Positions 46,749 to 57,460 of a stretch of DNA of 64,000 bases are shown here, piece after piece. The notes under the pieces were generated by a model. The model made no database searches, had not been told where the DNA came from, and was given only the letters and a program-made list of their open reading frames with translations. The stretch comes from Adiantum capillus-veneris (Eukaryota > Streptophyta > Polypodiopsida > Polypodiales > Pteridaceae). Positions within the stretch are counted from its first letter, which is position 1. Each line of letters opens with the position of its first letter. The stretch spans positions 79,271,832 to 79,335,831 of the forward strand of contig CM043960.1 in the NCBI GenBank assembly GCA_014529385.2, written 5' to 3'. Position numbers and translations under genes: made by a program.

Positions 46749-47782
46749 TTAAACCAAACGAGATGAGGTTGCCAAGCGTGAACTGGAGAGACTCGAGAGA
46801 GATTTGAATCGCGGTTGCACCCAACTTATTGATTCAATTGATGTGCAAAAGTAGGTACAACTTTGATTGGAAGTTAGGAATCACTCACTCCCTTGCAATG
46901 CTACAACTAGCTCAAAGAAGCTTTCCTATACACCACAAGTAATGGTGTATAGAGATCTCACACTCTCTCTCTCTATAACTAAGATGGAGAATGGTACGCT
47001 AAAAGTAGTGAGCAATAGTGTAGAGATCATACCCTTTACAGAGGGAAAAGGGCTCTATTTATAGGTGAGGAGAGCCCTTATTAGGATTATCTCTTGATCA
47101 ACATTTACATAGAAAACCATGTTTATGAAATTTTTTATATATTTTTATGAGAGTGGGGCTCTCTTGTCTCTTGAGTCACATGGATATGATCAAGAGGAGA
47201 TAATTATTGAGGTGAAATAGAGAAGATTCTAGAGAGGTTAGTTATTTTTGTGTGAGGTTGCTTACTCCAAGGTAGAGTAGAGTGGGTGCAATTTACAAGA
47301 AAGGGTTAGCGGTTAATGTCAGTAATCACTAAAAAAAGTTAGTAATATAGCTACAATGGGTAGAATGACTTGAAGCGATGAGGAAAGAGGGGTGAATGAG
47401 ATGGGTGTACCCTTTAGATGGTGAATCCTTGAGAAATCCTAGATTCTCCCTTTTGCGTAGATTGTCGAAAGTGACCGCAGTTCTTCTTCTTCTTCTTCTT
47501 TTCACGTCGCGGCCATAGTCGAATCACCACAAAGAGAATGAGGGTTTTGTTGATAAAAATACCCATTTTGCAGAGATTAAGTATGGTTAGGTTGCTGATT
47601 TTTTATGCATTCTTGAAAGGGTAGAATAAAATTGTAATATGGGAGAAATAGAGAGAGATATGGAGATGGTGGATGTAGGTAGAGCTTCAAAAGAGAGCTA
47701 TGGGTGTGAGAGGGGAGACTAATGGTAAAGAGGGTGAGAGAAAAACATGGAAGTTACAGACTTGAGTGAGGAATAGAGAGAA

Positions 47783-47814
<32 letters not shown>

Positions 47815-48855
47815 GTAGGAAAGGAGGTGAGAGAAGGCTATGGGTACTTGTGAGAAAAGTGGGCAGATTGGGGTCCACCAAAAAAATCATCTCTCACTGG
47901 TGGTAGCTCCAAAATTTATCAAAATTTTTGAGGTGATTATTCAGCTCTTGGTCCACATTTTTTCTTTAGTCACTGCTTCAAATTTGGAGTGGAGATAGAT
48001 ATAAAAAATCTCACCAAAATGCCTATTTTTCTTCACAAAAAAGTCTTCAATGGTCCCCTTTTTGTTGCATTTGCATAAGGCCCCAAAGGTGAGCCCCTCC
48101 TTGCATGAGAGCATGACCTAATAGAATTTTAGAGGTTTGAAAGCATGCATGGTTGTGGATTATGCACCAATATAAAATATATGTGTAGTATGATGGAAAA
48201 AAACAGATTAATATATAATTAATTCATGGAATCTAGAATAGGGTTAGCTGTATATATAAAAAATAAATATATGAAAATATAAGGAATCAAATAAGGAGGG
48301 TCCTCATTTGTTTTTATTGATGTATATTTATTTACAAGAGATAAGAAAAAATACCTATAGAAAATATGAATTTTATGAAAGGCAACGACTAATGGTGAAA
48401 TGTATTTTTTTATGTTTCTCCTTGGAGTGGATTCACACCAAAAATAAGAGAAGCTTGCATGAAATTATTTTTTATAGAATACATAGTAAGAAAGATCATG
48501 GTAATGGTGAGTAAATGTACATAGCATACTTAGGTAAATAACACACACCTAAGCAAAAATATTTAAATGAATACCAAAATAATTATAATTAAAAATCCAT
48601 ATATTTAGGCCCTATATACAATGAAATACTTATACACAACATGGCCATAATATACTTTGGCTTTTATTTTTATTTATTTTTTTGGGTCAACTAGCGGAGT
48701 GACTAGCTAAGTGAGGGAGGAGATATGGGAAAAGTCCCCTAACTCACACACGTCTATGTACAATGAAAAGGTAGAGATAGCCACAGTGTTTGGGTGATTT
48801 TGGTAGGGTGAGGTAGCTCACTATGAAAATTACCAAGAGCCAAAAAACAGCTATC
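46749..48855. other. No gene seen; includes the 3' LTR region of the Tat element
   Basis: The segment left of 48856 should be the 3' LTR of the minus-strand Tat element, but the far end cannot be set. It has a (GT)n run at 47784-47812 and a (CTT)n run near 47484-47500. Short open frames have no conserved content. Confidence 0.4.
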
Positions 48856-48858
48856 ATT

Positions 48859-48872
48859 AGCCCTCCCCTAGG
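48859..48872 (-). other. Tat element polypurine tract and LTR start
   Basis: The minus strand reads CTAGGGGAGGGCTAA followed by TGATAGCTG (48856 downward), a standard polypurine tract plus LTR start, just after the integrase C-terminal ORF ends at 48885. Confidence 0.65.
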
Positions 48873-48884
48873 ATGATGGTACAT

Positions 48885-49467
48885 TCATGTAACATCATAA
48901 AGCATCTTTCCCAAAGAGAGTGGCTCTGAGTCCTCTATGATATATGGTCCCTTGACAGGACTTTCATTGTGTGGCTTCTTGTCACACTCATGCTTCATGC
49001 AATAAAACTTACATGAGATAGTCGCTCTTTGACAGTTCTTCGGTAGATCCTTTGGTAGAAGGGGACTCAAATAGGGATTCATGCGATACCCGTTTACCTT
49101 CCTGGAGTGCTCTTTACCATTCAAGTCCATAAGCTGATAATAACTTGAATTGAAAACCTTCTTGACTATGTATGGCCCCTGCCGTCTAGTTTTAAACTTG
49201 GCATCAAAACGATTATCAAATCGATTGTCATACCTTAGGATAAGATCTCCTACCTTGATGCCTTTGTCCTTCAGTTTCTTGTCGAGCTTTCTTTTGCTTG
49301 TATAGCTTTCCTCTTGTAGCACTCATAAGCTGCTTCTCTTTTCCACTCAAGTTCTACTAAGGTAAGAAGTCAATCTATCCATGCTTCTTGATTATCTTGT
49401 GCTACTTTGCTATGCAATTGCATTATTGGAATGTTGAGCTCAATTGGCTACAAAGCCTCTTGACTAT
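48885..49467 (-). pseudogene. Tat-lineage integrase C-terminal part
   Basis: The minus-strand order is YSQEAL*PIELNIPIMQL, then an in-frame linker EAWID*LLTLVELEWKREAA, then KGIKVGDLILRYDNRFDNRF, TRRQGPYIVKKVFNSSYYQL and DLNGKEHSRKVNGYRMNPYL. This is the standard integrase end of Athila/Tat-type elements. NRFDNRFD is a small internal repeat. It was joined to the core at 50185-51045 before a DNA transposon inserted between them. Confidence 0.8.
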
Positions 49468-49475
49468 AGACCAAG
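49468..49475. repeat. 8-bp target-site duplication AGACCAAG (left)
   Basis: Identical to 50177-50184. Removing the insert and one copy restores the integrase sense FHLVYSQEA across the join. Confidence 0.85.
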
Positions 49476-49988
49476 CCCGGGGGATTCACTCTATATACAA
49501 CATGGGACGCCACCTGCAAGCGGACAACTTTGATAAAACCCCTATATATGACTCATATTATGACCCCTCTCCCTACGCTTATATGACAATCAATGAAGAA
49601 AACTATCATGCCCCTATCTTACATATAAAATTTAAGTCTCACATGATCTAACTAAGTAAAACTAGTCAAAGAGTGTGTAGCAAAGTGATTTGGCAATGTA
49701 CTAAGGAACCACTTATATTGATAGCTAGATGTACCCTCAATGTGTCTTAGTTTCACTTTCAAACTACGTGCTTAATCAGCCTGCACTCTGGCTATTCGTC
49801 CAATTCTGACCCATCCAAATGTGGTGTAAATCAACCCTTGACTTGCTCCAAATCAACCCTTATCTATGACCGGCTTGATGCAAAATTTGATGTGTGACCT
49901 GATAGAAAACTTCCACTAAATTCATATGAGTTATAGTGCACACCGGTGACCTATCGTTACAAGTAATCAACCTGGGTCAGGTCCCCCC

Positions 49989-50019
<31 letters not shown>

Positions 50020-50176
50020 ATGATACCTCCCTCCCTTTTTTTTAGTCTTGGGAGATAAATTATTCAGGGCCTGCTACCCCTAGCTTATATGCTTATATAG
50101 CTTGTAAACCCCCCCCCCCCCCCCCCTCCCTTGCACTTACGTGGTGCGGTAAGTTTTCCATGGTGAATCTCCCGGG
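49476..50176. mobile_element. 701-bp non-autonomous DNA transposon (8-bp TSD)
   Basis: The terminal inverted repeats are CCCGGGGGATTCACT at 49476-49490 and, as reverse complement, CCCGGGAGATTCACC at 50162-50176 (13 of 15 match). The element lies exactly between two copies of AGACCAAG and interrupts the integrase frame of the Tat element. It contains no transposase, and holds a 27-C run joined to a 10-A run (49983-50020) and an 18-C run (50109-50126). An 8-bp duplication suits hAT-type transposons, but the termini do not fit the usual hAT CAGGG form, so the superfamily is open. Confidence 0.8.
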
Positions 50177-50184
50177 AGACCAAG
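50177..50184. repeat. 8-bp target-site duplication AGACCAAG (right)
   Basis: Matches 49468-49475 exactly. Confidence 0.85.
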
Positions 50185-51060
50185 TGAAATGGCGTAAACT
50201 CTGTTGCCTCCCTATATGTGGTTCGATACGTCCACAAGGCACCGTCCAAGAAGTCATCCCACAAATTTGTCTTGTTTTGCATCACCTTTCTAATGATGCC
50301 TGCAATGACACCATTAGCCTTCTCCACCAAACCATTTGATTTTGGGTAATAGGGTGTGCTATGACGATGTAGAATGTGAAGCTCTTCACAAACTTCCATG
50401 AGTAAACCCTTCCTGAACCCTGGACCATTATCAGAAACATTTTCCAAATGTGTGTCAAATCTACAACAGATGTGAGTATAGACAAACTTGCTCACCATCC
50501 TTTGCCACACTTTGGGCTCTTACCCACCTAGTCATATAGTCTACTGCCACCAAAATGTAGAGTTTACCATTTTTTGTTCTAGACAGAGGATCCATAGCAT
50601 CAATGCCCCACTTTTCAAAGGGTCCATTTGCAAGCACTATTTGCCTCGGGCCATGCACCAACCTTCTATTTACATTTACCTGACAATTGTGACAGCTTTT
50701 ACACCAATGTTGGACATCCACATGCAGGCCTGGCCAAACATACCCCACAAGCAAAATCTTCTTCACGGTTAATTCTTGGGAAAAATGACCACCACATTCC
50801 TCTTCATGCAATCCTTTAGAATGGCTGGAATTTCCTCGATAGTTGATATTCTTTTGCACACTTGATCCTTCCCACTTTGATAGAGGGAGCCTTCTAGGAA
50901 GAGATAGAAACTTTCCTTCTTCATGAGTCTCCTCTTCTGGCTTTTGTGAAGTCTTGTGGAAACTTGCCCTCCAAAATATAGCCAATAATGGGAGCAAATG
51001 ACTCCAATCCCTGATACCTTGGTTCGTGATAGCTGTTGCCACCATGATGACCTACGCTTC
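50185..51060 (-). pseudogene. Tat-lineage integrase zinc region and core
   Basis: The minus strand shows HEEECGGHFSQELTVKKILL (His pair), HWCKSCHNCQ (Cys pair), FEKWGIDAMDPLS with Asp and VAVDYMTRWVRAQS, the usual core start, then after a frameshift LENVSDNGPGFRKG with the second Asp and SNGLVEKANGVIAG with the Glu. WTYRTTYREATEFTPFHLV ends it at the transposon. All three catalytic residues can be found, but in different frames. Confidence 0.85.
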
Positions 51061-51480
51061 TTTCTCAACACATGTAACTACTTGTTGTGCAAGTAAATCA
51101 GCATCTTCGTTCTGTTTCCTAGAAATATGATACAAAAATTGCACTTCTTAAAATTGATTAAACAACCTACGGATGACATGAACCTTTGTCCTTGGGCTTT
51201 CATTCTTGCATGCCCAAATGCCTACAATTTGCTTCACAATGAGAAGTGCATCCCCCTTTACGATGAGACATTGTATACCTTGACCAATTCACATCTTCAA
51301 ACCATGAAGTAATATGTCATACTCTGCTTCATTGTTGCTAGTTGAACGTGGTAGATTGACCATCTCTTTCATGACCACCTCTCCACTTGGACTGAGCAAC
51401 ACTAGCCCTCCCCCTGCTTTTCTTATGGCTCATCGAGAAGATCCATTAAAGAACAAGGTAAAAGCATTAGGAATACTTTT
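51061..51480 (-). pseudogene. Second (archaeal-like) RNase H of the Tat element
   Basis: The minus strand reads NAFTLFFNGSSR*AIRKAGG, GLVLLSPSGEVVMKE, STSNNEAEYDILLHGLK, CLIVKGDALLIVKQIVG and YHISRKQNEDADLLAQQVV. This is the RVT_3/archaeal-type RNase H found as an extra domain between the normal RNase H and integrase in Tat-lineage elements. Of the four acidic residues, Glu (NNEAE), Asp (KGDALL) and Asp (EDADLLA) are kept. The first is Asn (LFFNGS instead of Asp). Three stops break the frame. Confidence 0.8.
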
Positions 51481-52023
51481 TGGTGGTGGTAATGGTAGGG
51501 TCTTTACTTTAGGGACCTTAATCTCCTTTTCATGCACCCTACAAGTGAGAATCCTTGCAAATTGTGCACGCACACTATCTTCTACCTTGAAAGAGTAATG
51601 GAACTCTTGCAACTGTATAATCCACTTAGAGATTCTAGTACTAAGATTCATTAGAGATGACACCCAAGGGAAAAAAATTTCTGCAGTGAGAATTACAAAA
51701 GGTTTTGGTAGCAAGTGGGATCTAAACTTTCATGCCGCAAACATGAGAGAAAGCATCATGACTTCTGTTTCTGTGTAGCCTCTCTCCAAAGCATTCATGA
51801 GTCTACTAGCAAAGTAGATGGATCGCATCCTGGTAATGTAGGAATCTTGTTGTAGCAATACAACACCAATTGTTTCTTCCCCAACACTAGAGCTAACAAA
51901 GAATGTGTACTCCCAACAAGGAGGCATAAGTGTTGGTAGTTCTGACAAAATGACTTTGATGTTACAAAAATATTCTTCAAGATCATCAGACCAAACAAAC
52001 TTGACTTGTTGTGTCAATTTTTG
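51481..52023 (-). pseudogene. Gypsy RNase H of the Tat element, broken
   Basis: QVKFVWSDDLEEYFCNIKVI, YTFFVSSSVGEETIGVVLLQ (the usual DAS is SSS, so the first catalytic Asp is gone), MRSIYFASRLMNALERGYTE and ISKWIIQLQEFHYSFKVEDS. These are the connection and RNase H that follow reverse transcriptase in gypsy elements. Decay of this domain is common in Tat elements that carry a second RNase H. Confidence 0.8.
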
Positions 52024-53069
52024 CTAGGAGTGAAGTAACTCCGAGGCTAAGTAAATGAAGCGTGACATATACTTCACCTTTTGAATAAATGAGATGACCT
52101 CCTTAAGACTCTTGGGTGATGGTAACTCAATAAGAGCCTTTGCCTTTGACGGGTCCACTTTGATGCCTTTGTAAGAAACTTTGTGACCAAGCAAGATCAT
52201 TTCATTCTCACCTATGTGGCACTTGTTGGGGTTGAGTTGACCTTCCATGACGTAGAGTTTCTTCAAACCCTCTTCTACATCTTGTAGATGCAATGATTTT
52301 GAGCTATAAATGCAAAAATCATCAATAAAAACCCTAATGGACTTTCCAAAGAATGCTTGAAACACCATGTTTATGAAGCGTTGGAAAGTTGTAGAGCATT
52401 TGTCAAGCCAAATGGCATGACTCTGAAAGCATAACAACCCCAAGGAGTGATGAAGGTTGTTTTTAATTGATCCTCCAATGCAATACATATTTAAAAGTAA
52501 CCTGAGTAGCCATCACACACAGTGTATGTCTCGTGACCAGCTACCTTGTTTAATATCTCATCGTAAAATGGGAGGGGAAAGTGATCTCTCTTTGTTGCCT
52601 CATTTAGTGGACGGTAATCCACACACACCCTCCACTTTCCATTCTTCTTGAGAGTGACAACCACTAGAGAGACCTACTCTGAATTCTCCACTGGATAAAT
52701 GAAACCTGCTACTAGAAGCTTTCTTACCTCCTTAAGTAAATCCTGCTCTTTGATGACTCCTAGGCTTCGTAGCTTTTGATCCTTAGGTATGGCCTCTAGC
52801 TTTAGCTTGATCTTGTGTTGAACATCATCTACTCCACGCACGTCAATGTAGTCTTTAGCAAAAATCTTAGGAAACTTCCTTAGCACACATTTGAACTCCC
52901 CTCTTTCTTCAGTGTGGTTGATAGCATACCTCCTAGCATCCCTTTGTCTTGCACACCTTGGTTCTCTTGGGCTGCTCACTCTTTGAGTCTCCCCACCCAT
53001 ATCTGTGTCATGTGTCTCCTTCTCCCTCTCACTCTCCGTCTGTGGTGCTCCCCGATCCCCTTCAAGTAC
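52024..53069 (-). pseudogene. Tat-lineage reverse transcriptase
   Basis: The minus strand shows VDDVQHKIKLKLEAIPKDQK, LLKEVRKLLVAGFIYPVENS, then a stop and [73 protein letters not shown] (polymerase site with Asp pair) and LLGHKVSYKGIKVDPSKAKA. These are standard for Athila/Tat. Upstream of about 52930 the frame still runs to 53201 but reads LTR and unrelated sequence, so the element lacks gag and protease. Its left (5') part was replaced or cut away. Confidence 0.85.
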
Positions 53070-53294
53070 TGACCTATTCTTTAGAGCTTGGAACTCCCAT
53101 TGAGCCCGTAACACATTAGAAATATTACAATGGCTTCTAATAAATCGAGAATTTACAATATGTGACCATTTTGGGAAAACGTGAAAAATGTGTAACTCCA
53201 ATCTTTACTGCTTCTTCGTATTCATCCTCGATGTGCATCCGTACGTCTTTTGTCTTTAGCAGCTCCTGTTAACTCACGTTGACTCAGTTACACA
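53070..53294 (-). repeat. LTR start of the tRNA-Asp-primed family
   Basis: On the minus strand it starts TGTGTAACTGAGTCAACG after a polypurine tract and later reads TTATTAGAAGCCATTGTA, matching 16916-17000. It stops matching near 53070 where other sequence joins it. It is the 3' LTR start of the element at 53.3-57.5 kb. Confidence 0.7.
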
Positions 53295-53331
53295 TTCCCC
53301 CCTTCCGATTTTAGTGCCCGTCCTCGGGCAC
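53295..53331 (-). other. Polypurine tract and small hairpin
   Basis: The minus strand has GTGCCCGAGGACGGGCAC, a perfect 7-bp stem with a 4-base loop (53314-53331), then AAAATCGGAAGGGGGGAA directly before the LTR. The G-run is the polypurine tract. Confidence 0.7.
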
Positions 53332-55353
53332 TGTTGAAAGGTGTCCATGGAGGCAAGGGAAGGTTTTGATTGGTTGTTGATGGGCTGATCGTCTTCATTT
53401 GTCATTGAATTTGTTGATGAGGTTCAATTTGTTGCAGCATCTTCATTGGTTCGAGTATGTCTGAAGTGAGAGATGATGTTGCATTTGTCTGTTGTAATAG
53501 CATAATGATGTGGCTATTGTTTATTTATGAAAAGTATGTACAAGGGAAGTGGAATGATGAGGTTCTAAATTAGGGTCTAATACCTGGATGACCAAAGGGA
53601 AAAAACCCAGTGGGAAAACAGTACCTTTGGGATATGTGCATTATTGGAGTACTTATTAGTATGGGAAATATTAATAAAGTACTCAAGGAATTATTTGCTA
53701 CTAGATATGGAATTAAAAAGGCAGCAAATATAAAAGGGTAGCATGATGGAACATTGATTTGCCTGTTGTAGTCCACTCAAGGTGCATAGATGGAAGCAAA
53801 AAAGAGTGTCTAATGCATATGTCCGATGATGGGACATCCTATTTATGCATACATAGAAATGCATGGGAAACAATATGCTATGCCAGAAAGATTTGGAGGG
53901 GTTCTTCAAAAAAGATGGTGTAGCTATAAAAGCAAATGACATGGATTTGCAAGCTGGCACCCCTTTAAGAATGTCGTTGTCAAGGATATGTGCTCTCATC
54001 TTACTGTGCACTATGCGTGAGTGTTGGACTCTACGACACTCCACCAACTATAAGTTAATAGAATTTGACTCAATGTTCATCTCATCCAGCATGAGCGACA
54101 TGACTTAGATATGCCCAACTCTTCCAGATTGAGCGTAAACCTAATAACTACGACTCTTAGCACAAAGTCTAATATGACTTAAAGCTTTGGGACTAATGCT
54201 TTACTCATTTTATGACTCAGCAACCCGACTCTTACTATGCCAAAGAGTGTTTTTTGCACCCTGGCGACTTGACTTTTTACATTCTTGTGCTTACTACAAA
54301 CATTTCTTCAAGTAAAAGTAAGCTTGAATCCTCAGAAAGAGTATTAGTGAAGGACCAAGTTGGCATTGAAGGTTTGCCATACATCCTATTTTATCTTCGT
54401 TGAATCTGCATTCTCATCGATTGGGTTGTCCTTCTTTGACTGTGAAGACTCCATTATCTATTTGATTCTCCAAGTGGGCTTGTTGATAGGATTCTTTGAT
54501 GTTGTTGTATGCATGTTGTTGTATGCCTGTTGTTGTATGCCTGTTGTTCATTTTCGACATCTGGCTTTTGAATCGGAGCATTGGAAGACTTACAAATCCA
54601 AATCTCTTGATGACCTTTGTATCTCCATTGTTGACTTTACTTTGTTCTAGGTCTTGTTGAGTTCTTGAGATCCTTAAGCAAGCTTGGTGTAGTTGCAATT
54701 GGCTTGTGGTTGACTGGGTAGTATCCTTCTCCAAGAGGAAGATTCTTTGAAATCCGTCTTTGTTTTGTATCCTCTTGAAAGTTGTGGTTAACTTTAGCAT
54801 CTTTTGATTGTGTTTTGTTGTATACCTGCTTCTTAGATATCCTAGGATATTGTCGAGGTTGATACCCAATGGGCCTTCTTTCTTGGAAGGGTCCCGACTT
54901 CACTTCATATGTGATCAATTGGAATTGGGCTGTGATGATCTGTGAACTTACTTCAATGGTGGTGGAGATGATTCCATGGAATTGGGCTGTGATGATCTGT
55001 GAACTTACTTCAATGGTGGTGGAGATGATTCCCCAGCATTCTGCTCGTGGGTCTCCAGGTATGCTCACAAATTTAGGAGCATCTTCCAGCTGTGGTTGGC
55101 CACATCTTTTCCAAGTGCGAAAATACATGAGGTTCTTATCTAACTGAAAATCAAGCTTTACTTCTCTTGACTGATTTTCTTCGTTCTCACCAACAATGTT
55201 GCACTTGATCATCTTAGGATTTTTTTTTGTAGTGACTTATTTTGCTATGGCAACATCCTTTGGTTGGAATTTATCTTCATTTTCTTTGCTTTGACCATCT
55301 GCCTTAATCAATGTTGACTCCACTGGTTGTGATACTGCACTTTTTTGCAATTG
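53332..55353 (-). pseudogene. Coding-like region before the 3' LTR, unknown
   Basis: Minus-strand blocks include EVKLDFQLDKNLMYFRTWKR, GQPQLEDAPKFVSIPGDPRA and QRRISKNLPLGEGYYPVNHK (55212-54637). A perfect-looking 57-bp tandem duplication (54923-55036) doubles GIISTTIEVSSQIITAQF in frame. From 54640 to 53340 the frames are too broken to read. There is no known domain. It belongs with the repeat-motif segment upstream and the LTR downstream. Confidence 0.4.
54923..55036. repeat. 2 x 57-bp in-frame tandem duplication
   Basis: AATTGGGCTGTGATGATCTG begins at 54923 and again at 54980; both units run 57 bp. The length is a multiple of three and keeps the minus-strand frame, adding 19 residues. Confidence 0.9.
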
Positions 55354-57460
55354 TTAAGCATTATCTACCTGTATTTGAGTAACCTTTGATTTTAATAGAT
55401 CCACTGTACTTTTTGGCAGAATCTCTCTCTTTGGAGAAGATTTCGGTGGTGACCTTTGTGTAGCTTTCTGAACTTTAGCTTTCGTTAATTTTGACTTATC
55501 TGTTACATGTTCAGGCAGCTTGAGGCTTTGCATCATCTTCGGATAGTCTTTGACTTCAGTCGTACAATCCATATGGGTTTGTACAAGGTTTTGATCTTAC
55601 TCATATTCATTACCATGTGCATCTTGATATGCATATGTGAGCTTGGTCACATGTAACTGTTTGAACACTATTGGATTTGTCGGCTTTTTACTCTAACTTC
55701 TTGTGGAGATCAGCTGAAACTTTTGTCCTTGATGATCTTCATATAAGCATTTGTCTGTAGACTCTGATGGAATTTGGGTCAATTGGAAACTTCCAACAAC
55801 CATATGATCTTTCAATGGTCTACTTTGAAGGGGTCTGCTGACTAGAAGCTCTAGGGCTTCTAACTGGTGTAGCATTTCCTGGTACATAAGCTAAACTTGA
55901 TGGATTTACAGCTCCCCCCTTCCTAGGCTGATCATTATAGCCTGCTTCATTGTAAGAGTTCAAAAGGGTTTGGCTCTGGTTTAGTCTCACCTTTTGGGAC
56001 TGGGAAGTCACACTTTGGGTAGCACTATTGATGTTTGGCATCTGTAAACCTTTTGCATAGTTTCATATGTATCTTCTTGAAACATGACAAATTATTCCCC
56101 AAGTCAAGCTGTAGATAGCATTATCTTTGCCCTAATATTGTCTATCCCATGGGTCTCCTATGATATGAGCTTCTGTGGTTTCAGGACCCAAGACATCATA
56201 GATGCTAGACTCTCGTCTATATCTATGATTGTTTTGGTCAAAGTATATGCTCGTTTGGTCACAACATCGAAGCTTGATTTTTGATGGAGGAAAGTTTGGC
56301 TTTGAACAGATTTCTGGGTTCACTCGGGTAATATCCTTCGGCTCTAGAGAGGATAGGCTATACTAGATTCTTTCATCTGAAATGAACCATCCTTTTTGAT
56401 CCATCACTGGACGCACTTCTATGAGCTGGTATGTGGGCCGTTCAAACACTAGTTGATCCTTTTTGTACAGTTTTCCTTTTTGGTCTACATAGTGTGCATA
56501 TGAATTATGTGTACCATATAATGCTAACAACATTCTGTTTGATGTGTCCCTTAGACTCGCACACTTGTGGCAGTGGATGCAAAATCATTTGCAAACCTAA
56601 CAGTCTTTTCAACCTTCGGTGATAACTGGACCCCTTGACTAAATTCATGCAGGAATTTGTTATTCAAAGAATCAATTTTAAGCTTTTCAGGTGTCTGTGC
56701 ATCTTTATGCTCGTTTTGAACTTGCAGTGCTTTTACTGGTGCTTCTAATGGTAATGCAAAATCATCTGATTGCATTAAAAGTGACAAGTTAAATGCACTT
56801 GCATCGAGATTCGTATTTCCAATTTGCTATGTACCTTGCTTGGCGGTTGATGTGTCCTTGTTGTCTGGATTTCTTGGATAATACTCAAAAAAATGTCCAC
56901 TTTTCGTCCACAATCTGAGCAATACGCCATGACTGGTGGTATTTCATTTGGTTCTATCATGTGAAGCTCTAGCTAAGAAGCTTTTTCTTCTATGTTGGCC
57001 AAGTAGTCGCCCTCTTCTTTTAAGCAATTGAGCATCAAGCTGTAGCTTGCTCCATCTTGACCTTTGTACCGCCTTTGGCTTGGTTCTCCAATTAGACTAG
57101 CTTCTATTGGTTGATCTTTTGGATCTTGCAATTATGGCTCTCAACTGTAGATTTGACCACTATAATCCATGTACAATGACCTTGATTGCATATGCACTAA
57201 CTGGATGCTTTGTAGACTTGTGCAAGTTTCTAGATAAACACTTGGGTTGATCTTTTGCACTTCATCTTTGAGCTTGCAATACCTAGCTCCACTGAAGTCT
57301 ATGAACATCTGGGAGTTTTCTAAATCTGGCTTTACCCTGATCAATATGATCTTGGATCCTGTGTTGCTTTTATTGCTCATAAGATACCTATGACCTTATG
57401 TATCTGTGTACAAAACCTTATCCCCATTGTAGCCATATAGCTATAAAATTTTCTCTGTTG
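55354..57460 (-). pseudogene. Unknown protein with repeated [YF]xDxxGxx[YF] motif
   Basis: The minus strand carries about seven irregularly spaced copies of one motif: LYTDT*GHRYL (~57390), MFIDFSGARYCK (~57300), SLYMDYSGQIYS (~57160), HYVDQKGKLYKK (~56480), IYFDQNNHRYRR (~56245), CLYEDHQGQKFQ (~55735) and YAYQDAHGNEYE (~55610). Between them are a CSDCGRK Cys pair (~56925) and Ser/Pro/Gln/Lys-rich linkers. Frames are broken at several stops, so this was one or two proteins totalling perhaps 600-700 residues. I do not recognise the family. It lies upstream of a polypurine tract and LTR on the same strand, so it belongs to an LTR element, either as the gag of a non-autonomous element or as an extra 3' ORF. 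Confidence 0.5.

Noticed and set aside
49983-50126. Poly-C runs of about 27 and 18 bases, one joined to a poly-A run
   Set aside because: Not taken as a functional element: homopolymers like these are often assembly or sequencing errors. They lie inside the 701-bp transposon, so its exact length may be slightly wrong.
52930-53201. N-terminal part of the open frame that leads into the Tat reverse transcriptase
   Set aside because: The first stretch reads the LTR fragment and unrelated DNA; only sequence from about 52930 downward is retroelement pol.
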